A stretch of 18,174 bases of DNA. Source: Phycisphaeraceae bacterium. GTDB taxonomy: Bacteria; Planctomycetota; Phycisphaerae; Phycisphaerales; Phycisphaeraceae. Position 1 is the first letter of the stretch. Each line of letters starts with the position of its first letter. The DNA is taken from the NCBI GenBank assembly GCA_003551485.1, contig PUMS01000233.1, forward strand, positions 1 through 18,174, given 5' to 3'. The translations under genes and the position numbers were made by a program. The notes under the pieces were generated by a model that did not search any database, was not told the DNA's origin, and saw nothing but the letters and a program-made list of their open reading frames with translations. Positions 1 to 7,248 of the stretch are shown here, piece after piece.

Positions 1-881
1 ATGCGATCCTGCGCGCCCGGGCGTTCTTGAAGGATCCGAGAAGACCCATCGGCACCTTCATCTTCCTCGGGCCCACGGGCGTGGGCAAGACCGAGCTGGC
101 CAGGCCCCTGGCCGAGGCGCTTTTCGACAGCGAAGACAACATCGTCCGCATCGACATGAGCGAGTACATGGAGCGCTTCGCCGTCAGCCGCCTCATCGGC
201 GCCCCGCCCGGCTACGTCGGCTACGAGGAAGGCGGCCAGCTCACCGAGCAGGTGCGCCGAAAGCCGTTCTCGGTCATCCTGTTCGATGAGATTGAGAAGG
301 CCCACCAGGACGTGTTCAACGTGCTGCTTCAGATCCTCGACGATGGCCGCGTCACCGACGCCCAGGGCCGCACGGTCGACTTCAAGAACACCGTGATCAT
401 CATGACCAGCAACATCGGCAGCCAGTACCTGCTCGATGATGCCATCCGCACCGGCGCCGACCGCACCACAGCGCAGCTCAGCGATGAGGCGCGCAGCAGC
501 GTGATGGGCGAGCTTCGGCGCCACTTCCGGCCGGAGTTTCTCAACCGCGTGGACGACGTGGTGCTGTTCAAGCCGCTGACGATGCCCGAGATCGAGCGCA
601 TCGTGGACCTCCAGGCGGCCGACATCCGCCACCGCCTGGCCTCCCGCCGCATCGAGCTGGAGCTGACCGAGGCCGCGCGCCTCCATGTGGCCGAGGCCGG
701 CTACGACCCGGTCTACGGCGCCCGCCCGCTGAAGCGCTACCTCCAGCACGAGCTCGAGAGCCGCATCGGCCGCGCCATCATCGGCGGCGATGTGCCCGAC
801 GGCTCAAAGCTGACCGTCGACGTCGAGGCCGATGAGCTGACCCTCCGCACCGAAACCCCCGTCGAAACCGCCGCGACGTGA
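1..881 (+). CDS. clpB: ATP-dependent disaggregase ClpB, C-terminal part (5' end outside window)
   Basis: This is the second AAA+ ATPase module and C-terminal domain of the ClpB/Hsp104 chaperone, which with DnaK pulls proteins out of aggregates in the cytoplasm. The reading frame is open from base 3 and reads AILRARAFLKDP before the ATPase core, matching ClpB internal sequence. The TTG at 27 is therefore not a start and the gene begins upstream of the window. Visible motifs, numbered from the Leu codon at 27, are Walker A GPTGVGKT (15-22), pore loop GYVGY (62-66), Walker B VILFDE (83-88), sensor 1 MTSN (126-129), the arginine finger in FLNR (171-174) and sensor 2 GARPLKR (231-237). I see no ClpP-docking IGF/IGL loop, and the sequence fits ClpB better than ClpA or ClpC. 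The C-terminal tail is acidic, ending in ETAAT. The next gene is convergent, 110 bases away. Confidence 0.96.
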   Translation, partial: AILRARAFLKDPRRPIGTFIFLGPTGVGKTELARPLAEALFDSEDNIVRIDMSEYMERFAVSRLIGAPPGYVGYEEGGQLTEQVRRKPFSVILFDEIEKAHQDVFNVLLQILDDGRVTDAQGRTVDFKNTVIIMTSNIGSQYLLDDAIRTGADRTTAQLSDEARSSVMGELRRHFRPEFLNRVDDVVLFKPLTMPEIERIVDLQAADIRHRLASRRIELELTEAARLHVAEAGYDPVYGARPLKRYLQHELESRIGRAIIGGDVPDGSKLTVDVEADELTLRTETPVETAAT

Positions 882-991
882 CCGCACGGCGGGGCAGCCG
901 GGTGAGGGTGCGGCACATTCGGGCGGGAGCGGCCAGGAGACAGGCGTAGGGTCACGATCTGCCCGCCCCCGCACGCAAGCGACACGTGCTC

Positions 992-2257
992 CTACGGCGA
1001 GACGGGCAGCGCCTCGATCACGGCACGCGCAATCTGCATGCGCTCGGCCGGCCCCGCAGCGCCCTCCCACAGCAACTCGACCAGGTGCGCGGCCCCGCGC
1101 TCAACCAGCGCCGGCACCACGTCGCGCACCGTCGCCGCCGCCAGCACCGCACGCAGACCGCCACCCCCCTCATCAGCCAGCGCGACGACGGCGGCCTCAA
1201 CCCTCTCCAGGGGGGCCACGCGGCAGAAGAGGTAGCATTCCATCGCGCCCCTGGGCATGGGCGCTTCCGCTGGGCCGATCCAGGTATCGTTGACCGCCAG
1301 CATCCGCTCCAGCCAGGCGCCGGCCTCATCGGTGCGGTCGGCCATCACCAGCAGCCGCCCGAGCACCGCGAGCATCCCGGCCTCGCCATGCCGCCCTTCG
1401 AGAGGACCGGCCTCACTCAGCAGACGGTCACGCACCGCGGCGTAGGCCTGCTCATCGCCCCGCCCGATGGCCGCCACGGCTTCGGTGGCAGATTCGCCAC
1501 CCGGCCCCATCCACATCTGCATGAGCATCTCCACCGTGTGCAGCACCGCGGCGTCCATGAGGGTGCGCGGTGAATCAAAGAGCACCGTCGGTGGCGGGTT
1601 GTCCACCAGGTAGCGCTGCACCTCGCCTTCGGCCCGGCGCCGCGTGGCTTCCATGCCGATGCGCTGGAGATGGTCATTCGCTCGCTCAGGCTCACCGCGT
1701 CGCGCATGAAACGCTGCCAGTGCGCGGTGCAGGACATCGGCCGTGTGCGGATCATCCCAGGGCAGCGCATCGAGTTGCTCTTGCGTCGGCGGGGCCAGCG
1801 GCGGTGACCTTCGCAGCCACGAGTCCACGCCCAAGCTGATCGCATCGGCCGCATCGGCCGCATCAAGGCGTTGCGCGGCAATGCGCAGGGCCTGTTCGAT
1901 GCGCCCCTGTCCGGCCAATTCGATGACGATGGTCCGCACCCCGGCCACCCGAAAATCCGGATCATCGAAACCTTCCCCGTCGACGATGGACAGGGCCGTC
2001 TCGAGCTCGCCATGCGCGGCGAGCGCACCCGCCAGCTCGCGCTGATGACCCGGGACCATCGGCACTTCGGCCAGCGCCGCCAGCCTCGCCCGCCACGCAT
2101 CCGCATCCAGCGTACCCACATCGCGGTCCAGCGCCGGGGCGGGAGCGTCATTGGCCGAGGACCTGGCGCCGTTGCCGGAATCGGCACAGCCCAAAATCGC
2201 CAGCATCAAGGCGACCATGACGGCCGCCAGTCCAACGTTGATCTGTTTCAACTCCAT
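992..2257 (-). CDS. Predicted lipoprotein with TPR-like helical repeats, function unknown
   Basis: I do not recognise a named family. The 421-residue product begins with a short basic N-region and a hydrophobic stretch ending in a lipobox (ILG-Cys24), so it is probably a lipid-anchored envelope protein. The mature part opens with a Ser/Ala/Asp-rich linker (about 25-45). It continues as Ala/Leu-rich helices with the look of tetratricopeptide or Sel1-like repeats, for example the stretches around LAAHGELETALSIVD and LAGQGRIEQALRIA. Such solenoids usually bind other proteins; any partner is unknown. The ATG at 2257 is well supported by GGAGGAGA at 2261-2268, three bases upstream with the strong GGAGG core about six bases away. 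A short 9-bp DNA repeat around 1845-1863 encodes Asp-Ala-Ala units. It is transcribed towards clpB and away from apt. The coding call is good; the function is open. Confidence 0.85.
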   Translation of the reverse strand: MELKQINVGLAAVMVALMLAILGCADSGNGARSSANDAPAPALDRDVGTLDADAWRARLAALAEVPMVPGHQRELAGALAAHGELETALSIVDGEGFDDPDFRVAGVRTIVIELAGQGRIEQALRIAAQRLDAADAADAISLGVDSWLRRSPPLAPPTQEQLDALPWDDPHTADVLHRALAAFHARRGEPERANDHLQRIGMEATRRRAEGEVQRYLVDNPPPTVLFDSPRTLMDAAVLHTVEMLMQMWMGPGGESATEAVAAIGRGDEQAYAAVRDRLLSEAGPLEGRHGEAGMLAVLGRLLVMADRTDEAGAWLERMLAVNDTWIGPAEAPMPRGAMECYLFCRVAPLERVEAAVVALADEGGGGLRAVLAAATVRDVVPALVERGAAHLVELLWEGAAGPAERMQIARAVIEALPVSP

Positions 2258-2785
2258 CGGTCTCCTCCAGGATTTTCGGCGGCAGGATGGTCGCTCGCTG
2301 CTGCTTATTGTCCACCGGCTTGACCGCTACCGCAACCCGCACCGACACCATCACAGCGCCTACGGAGCGTGACGCGTACCACCGGCGCGAACCGGGGTCC
2401 TCACACCCCCGCCCCCCCTTGCGGTGACGCCGTTTGGGCCAAGTTGAGGGCAGATGCGCAATGTCGCGTTCGATGATGCCCCTGCTTCCAGCACCGATGG
2501 CGTCCTACTCCCGTTGAACAGCGGGCCTCGCCAGCCACTGGCTGAGGGGCCAGACACGGTCGGTGGGGCCGGCGGACATCGCGGGAGTGCGAGCCGACGG
2601 CCCCAGCCCGCCTGCCCCCCCGGTCGCATCGACGCTGCGGGCCGTACCTCCGGTCGCCCTCCGCCGCCCCGCCGCGCTGAGGCGGTGGCTTTGTGGTAAA
2701 ACGCGCGTGCCGATGCCCGGACCCGGCGCTGCGACAGTGGCCGCCGGGTCGCCGGCATCGGCCAAGTACCGGAGCGGCGATCCCG
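2258..2785. other. 528-base divergent intergenic region
   Basis: This gap lies between the divergent lipoprotein and apt genes. It holds a weak candidate promoter for the lipoprotein gene (2307-2335) and a possible ribosome-binding GGAG for apt at 2771-2774. Open frames crossing it (for example 2693-2785, in frame with apt) are Arg/Pro-rich and look non-coding. A small CAGCC-ACT-GGCTG hairpin lies near 2533. I see no RNA gene or mobile element here. Confidence 0.5.
2307..2335 (-). promoter_or_regulatory. Candidate sigma-70-like promoter of the lipoprotein gene
   Basis: On the minus strand TTGCGG (2330-2335) and GACAAT (2307-2312) are separated by exactly 17 bases. They lie about 50 bases upstream of the lipoprotein start at 2257. 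The -35 matches consensus at only three of six positions, so this is a weak call. Confidence 0.3.
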
Positions 2786-3301
2786 ATGGACCTCAAGGCA
2801 CTGATTCGCGACATCCCCGACTGGCCCAAGCCCGGCATCGTCTTCAAGGACATCACCCCGCTGCTCAAAGACCCCGCCGGCCTGGCCATGGCCGTGGAGC
2901 AGATGGTCAACCCCTTCCGCGGCAAGGGCATCGAGCTGGTCGCCGGGGCCGAGAGCCGCGGGTTCATCTTCGGCACCGCCATCGCACAGGCCCTCTCGGC
3001 CGGCTTCATCCCCATCCGCAAGCCCGCGAAGCTGCCGGCAAAGACCCGCAGCATCGAGTACGAACTCGAATATGGCACCGACCGGCTCGAAATCCACGCC
3101 GATGCCATCGACCGCGGCCAGCGCGTGCTCATGGTCGATGACCTGCTGGCCACCGGCGGCACGATGAAGGCCTGCTGCGACCTGCTCAGCCAGTGCGGGG
3201 CCGACCTGGTGGGCATCACCGTGCTGATCGAACTGACCTTCCTGCCCGGCCGCGAAAAGCTGCGCCAGTACGGCGACATCCACGCCGTCATGCGCTTCTG
3301 A
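2786..3301 (+). CDS. apt: Adenine phosphoribosyltransferase
   Basis: Apt makes AMP from adenine and PRPP in cytoplasmic purine salvage. The 171-residue length is normal for the family. Signature segments are GIVFKDITPLL (18-28), the ESRGFIFG segment (57-63) and the PRPP-binding loop VLMVDDLLATGGT (114-126) with its paired Asp residues. I chose the ATG at 2786 because family proteins begin at this point (MDLKALIRDIPDWPKPGI). The in-frame 31-codon extension upstream is Arg/Cys/Pro-rich and unconserved in style. A GGAG at 2771-2774 sits 11 bases before the ATG, a slightly long spacing. The gene is followed by short CCCCCGGAAGCG repeats and a hairpin, then by the CPBP protease gene 217 bases downstream on the same strand. 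Whether the two are co-transcribed is unclear. Confidence 0.96.
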   Translation: MDLKALIRDIPDWPKPGIVFKDITPLLKDPAGLAMAVEQMVNPFRGKGIELVAGAESRGFIFGTAIAQALSAGFIPIRKPAKLPAKTRSIEYELEYGTDRLEIHADAIDRGQRVLMVDDLLATGGTMKACCDLLSQCGADLVGITVLIELTFLPGREKLRQYGDIHAVMRF

Positions 3302-3335
3302 CCCCCGGAAGCGCCCCCGGAAGCGCCCCGGAATC
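3302..3335. repeat. 12-bp tandem repeat CCCCCGGAAGCG
   Basis: Two exact copies of CCCCCGGAAGCG (3302-3313 and 3314-3325) are followed by a decayed third copy, CCCCGGAATC. They begin directly after the apt stop codon. The same CCCCGGAA core recurs in the gap at 11341-11412. Confidence 0.75.
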
Positions 3336-3370
3336 CCCCCCGAAGGTGCCCCGCAACTCACACCCCCACC

Positions 3371-3389
3371 GCCTTGCCCCCTGCAAGGC
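3371..3389. terminator. Possible hairpin terminator after apt
   Basis: A perfect 7-bp stem (GCCTTGC / GCAAGGC) encloses a 5-base loop 70 bases after the apt stop. It is followed by more GC-rich self-complementary sequence, but there is no T tract. It is a weak candidate for factor-independent termination. Confidence 0.3.
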
Positions 3390-3518
3390 GCCGCGGGCCG
3401 CGGGGCCCGGCGGGCCGAGCTCTGGCAAACTCGCTATCTTCCAACCCCCCGGCCCCCGGAACACGGCCGGCCCCGAGCCCGATCCTTCCTCTGATGCCCT
3501 TACAGCAAAGGTGCAGCG

Positions 3519-4352
3519 GTGTCCGCGAACGCTTCGGATGCTTCAACCCAAACTGGCGGCGAGCTGCCAGGCTACAGCAGCCTGTCGCAGCGGCCGCTGC
3601 ACGTGTTGTTCTTCCTGCTGCCGCCGGTGGTGCTCTACGAAGTCTTTCAGCCGATCTACGGCGACCTGGGCGATGGCGCTGGGGCGCGTGACATCATCGC
3701 CCGCGGCTACATTCACGAGTTCTTCGACCTGCTGGGCCTGCCGGCGCAGCACGTGCCCATGCTGCTGCTGGTCGCGGTGCTGCTGATCTGGCACCTGCGG
3801 CGTCGTGATCCGGTGGCGTTCTCACCGCGGCTCTACGGGCTGATGTGGGCCGAATCGCTGCTGTGGGCCGTGCCGCTTCTGCTGTTCGCCCTGGTCTGGA
3901 GCCGCTTCGCCCTCGGCCCGCCCGCCGCAGGCGGGGGGCCGGCGGGAGCCGACGAAGCGCAGATCATCCACATCCCCGCCCTGGCCCGCTCGCTGCTCGA
4001 TGGCGAGGTGGCCTGGCAGACGCGCCTGGTGCTGGACATCGGCGCCGGGCTGTATGAGGAGCTGTTCTTCCGCCTCATCGGCATCACGCTGCTGCACCTG
4101 CTGCTGGTGGACTACCTGGGCATGAAGGATGCCTCGGGCACGGTGGCAGCGATGTTCGCCACCTCGGCGGCGTTCTCGCTGTACCACTTCGGCCCGGACA
4201 ACCCCATCACGCCGGGTGCCTTCGCCTTCTACATGGCCATGGGCCTGCTGCTGGGCCTGATCTTCGTGGCCCGCGGCTTCGGCATCGTCGCCGCGGTCCA
4301 CATCCTCTACGACATGGCCGAATCCGCCCTGCGCATGTGGCAGGGCCCATGA
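3519..4352 (+). CDS. CPBP (CAAX/Abi) family intramembrane metalloprotease
   Basis: This is a 277-residue multi-pass membrane protein of the CPBP glutamic-type intramembrane protease family (Rce1/Abi superfamily). Three conserved motifs are present in order: EExxxR as E180-E181-LFF-R185, FxxxH as F219-SLY-H223, and a final His motif H261-ILY-D265. Hydrophobic segments lie at about 27-40, 80-92, 108-130, 173-200, 208-222 and 237-262. The substrate is unknown. In bacteria such proteins have been linked to processing of small peptides, immunity to self-made bacteriocins, or membrane regulation, but nothing adjacent points to a bacteriocin. The start is GTG at 3519, preceded by AAGG at 3508-3511 with a 7-base spacing. 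The N-terminal 25 residues are polar and probably cytoplasmic. The gene is convergent with atpD across a large inverted repeat. Confidence 0.9.
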   Translation: MSANASDASTQTGGELPGYSSLSQRPLHVLFFLLPPVVLYEVFQPIYGDLGDGAGARDIIARGYIHEFFDLLGLPAQHVPMLLLVAVLLIWHLRRRDPVAFSPRLYGLMWAESLLWAVPLLLFALVWSRFALGPPAAGGGPAGADEAQIIHIPALARSLLDGEVAWQTRLVLDIGAGLYEELFFRLIGITLLHLLLVDYLGMKDASGTVAAMFATSAAFSLYHFGPDNPITPGAFAFYMAMGLLLGLIFVARGFGIVAAVHILYDMAESALRMWQGP

Positions 4353-4414
4353 TGATGTCATCGGGCGCCGGGGCCCACGGTGGCTTGTCCACCAGTGCAA
4401 ACGCACGTATCCCA

Positions 4415-4628
4415 GCGCGGCATGGCCGCATCCCAACGAGCAACGAACGCGGGATGGGAGGCGAGAGGGGGGATGATCTCACGCGAAGGCGCGAAGGAAG
4501 AAAGGGGATATTGGATTGGGGTTGCAGCAGCATGACTGCCGGCCTTCTTCGCGCCTTCGCGCCTTCGCGTGAGATAATCTCCCTCCCATCTCGCGTTCGT
4601 TGGTCGCCAGGATGCGGCTGTGCCGCGC
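4415..4628. repeat. 214-base imperfect inverted repeat (MITE/REP-like element)
   Basis: Nearly the whole gap between two convergent genes is one long interrupted palindrome. Matching pairs from outside inwards are GCGCGGCA (4415-4422) with 4621-4628, GCCGCATCC (4425-4433) with 4610-4618, CAACGAACGCG (4441-4451) with 4592-4602, GATGGGAG (4453-4460) with 4583-4590, and an exact 22-base block 4476-4497 with 4554-4575. The centre at about 4505-4545 is unpaired. The inner blocks contain tandem GCGAAGGC-type units, two on the left arm and three on the right. No ORF encodes a transposase and I see no clear target-site duplication. It could fold into a hairpin in either transcript and so act as a bidirectional terminator for the CPBP gene and atpD. 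Confidence 0.85.
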
Positions 4629-4663
4629 CAGGCCGTCCGGCCCGAGAAGCTTTGGCACACCGC

Positions 4664-6109
<1,446 letters not shown>

Positions 6110-6404
6110 GGGGGATTGTCCTCTGTTGAATCCGTGCAGGATGCAGGTATCGCGGCGCCCGCATGCAACGGCGCCGCCACCACGCTGTTTCACCGCTCTG
6201 CCCGCCTCCCGGCCAACCGGTCGGCCGGCTGCCGGGCGCGGCGGTGCCCGGCCGCCGGCGGCTTCCAGCACCGCCGCCGGGCGCGCCGACGTATGAGCGG
6301 CCTGAATCGCCTTCCCGCACCTTCCGCCGGGCCGGGCTTGTGGGCGCCGGGCTTGCGGGGGGACGGGGGGCGGGGGTGCAATCCGCTCGCGATCAGGGCG
6401 AAAC

Positions 6405-6433
6405 ACCTTAGCGGTTCCGCAGCCCGATGCCAA
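6405..6433 (-). promoter_or_regulatory. Candidate promoter of atpD
   Basis: Minus-strand TTGGCA (6428-6433) and TAAGGT (6405-6410) are spaced by exactly 17 bases. The -35 matches consensus at five of six positions and the -10 at three. The atpD ATG is at 6109, so use of this site implies a long untranslated leader. Confidence 0.35.
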
Positions 6434-6504
6434 GACGGGGTGCGCGGCGGAAGCAGGCAACGCGGAGGCGGCGGCTTACCGGCTTGATTCCCCCGTTCAC
6501 CATG

Positions 6505-6517
6505 TTACACTTACACT
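6505..6517 (+). promoter_or_regulatory. Candidate -10 region of the tRNA-Leu gene
   Basis: The sequence TTACACTTACACT ends 20 bases before the mature tRNA 5' end. It is the only A/T-rich stretch in the vicinity. TTGATT at 6484-6489 could serve as a -35 for the first TTACAC (15-base spacing). The second TACACT would need 22 bases. The call rests on position and composition only. Confidence 0.3.
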
Positions 6518-6537
6518 CCGCTTTCGCACCGCACCAT

Positions 6538-6621
6538 GCCCGTGTGGCGGAATTGGCAGACGCGCCGTCTTCAGGTGGCGGTGGCCGCAAGGCCGTACAG
6601 GTTCGAGTCCTGTCACGGGCA
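6538..6621 (+). tRNA. tRNA-Leu, anticodon CAG
   Basis: The 84-base cloverleaf is complete. The 7-bp acceptor stem is GCCCGTG (6538-6544) with CACGGGC, and the discriminator base is A at 6621. The D-arm contains GGCGGAATTGGCAGACGC. The anticodon stem CCGTC/GGCGG encloses the 7-base loop TTCAGGT with anticodon CAG, which reads CUG. The long variable arm typical of class II tRNAs is GGCC-GCAA-GGCC, capped by a GNRA-type loop. The T-arm is ACAGG-TTCGAGT-CCTGT. The 3' CCA is not encoded (the next bases are TTG), so it must be added post-transcriptionally. Confidence 0.97.
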
Positions 6622-6689
6622 TTGATTTCTGAGCCTGCATCAGTGCCATTTCGTGCAGGGGGAGGGGTGTGGTGTGAGGCATCCACGGC

Positions 6690-6695
6690 TATAAT
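6690..6695 (+). promoter_or_regulatory. Consensus -10 box for the receiver-like/GGDEF operon
   Basis: A perfect TATAAT lies in the 117-base gap between the tRNA and the start at 6739. No good -35 is visible 16-18 bases upstream, where the sequence is G/T-rich. This may be an activator-dependent promoter, or the two genes may also receive read-through from the tRNA. Confidence 0.45.
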
Positions 6696-6738
6696 GTCGG
6701 CGATACATGGAATGGGGTGAACGGATTGGGGTTTTGTC

Positions 6739-7248
6739 ATGCTGGGTGTGGCAGATTTCGTCGAGCGGCTTCCGGCCGGTGCCTCCGCATCGCAATGCCT
6801 GATCCTGTTGCCGGCGCCCACGATGCTGCCGCAGCGGTTACTCTGCGAGCTCAAGGGAGCGGGCGTGCGCTTCTCGCTGCTGGCCGAGCCGCCGCGAGTC
6901 ATGGTCGAGTTGGCCCGGCGGCACGGCGGGGCGGTGATCGTGTGCGAGCCGGCCCAGATCCGCGAGTCCGACTGCCTGATCGAGGCGGTGACGACCTACC
7001 ACCCGGAGGTGCCCTGCTGGCGCTATTCAGCGCTGGAGTCGCGGCTTTCGCCCTGGGTGCCGATGGATCGCCCCCAGCGCCCGCCGCGCTATGATGGAGA
7101 CTGGCCCTCGACGTATGGCGATATGTTCGAGGGTCACGGCGGATCGGCATCGGAGCTGATCGCCGAGATACCCGAAGACCCGCATGAGCCCCACGGGCCG
7201 GCACGGCAACCCCGCGCCGACCGCCCCGGGCCCGGGGAGGAACCGTGA
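6739..7248 (+). CDS. Small receiver-like protein upstream of a diguanylate cyclase
   Basis: I recognise no named family. Residues 18-98 of this 169-residue protein follow an alternating strand/helix pattern like a CheY-type receiver fold: strand CLILLP, helix LPQRLLCELKGAG, strand VRFSLLAE, helix PRVMVELARRHG, strand AVIVCEP, helix, strand VPCWRYS. The Asp cluster and phospho-acceptor Asp of a true receiver are absent. The 40-residue tail is Pro/Glu/His-rich and probably disordered. The stop overlaps the next start as GTGA (7245-7248), and the next gene's AGGA-type ribosome site lies inside this one. The two are therefore translationally coupled. By context it may modulate or partner the cyclase; that is inference. 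The start ATG has a loose GGGG-type ribosome site at 6728-6731. Confidence 0.75.
   Translation: MLGVADFVERLPAGASASQCLILLPAPTMLPQRLLCELKGAGVRFSLLAEPPRVMVELARRHGGAVIVCEPAQIRESDCLIEAVTTYHPEVPCWRYSALESRLSPWVPMDRPQRPPRYDGDWPSTYGDMFEGHGGSASELIAEIPEDPHEPHGPARQPRADRPGPGEEP

Larger units (their letters stand above)
6110..6537. other. 428-base gap between atpD and tRNA-Leu, probably the atpD leader
   Basis: This divergent gap contains a candidate atpD promoter (6405-6433). If that promoter is real, the atpD transcript would carry a leader of nearly 300 bases. The part at 6200-6310 is extremely GC-rich, with many interleaved GCCGGC/CCGGCGG blocks that could form alternative stem-loops. I recognise no known riboswitch or RNA family. 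The tRNA promoter must lie near 6484-6517. Confidence 0.5.

Noticed and set aside
27..29. TTG at 27 as the clpB start
   Set aside because: The frame continues upstream to the window edge with ClpB-like sequence, so this is an internal Leu codon.
2693..2785. Upstream in-frame extension of apt
   Set aside because: It is Arg/Pro/Cys-rich; the family N-terminus starts at the ATG at 2786.
6110..6460. 117-codon N-terminal extension of atpD
   Set aside because: It is Arg/Pro/Ala-rich and unlike any beta subunit. A good ribosome site precedes the ATG at 6109.
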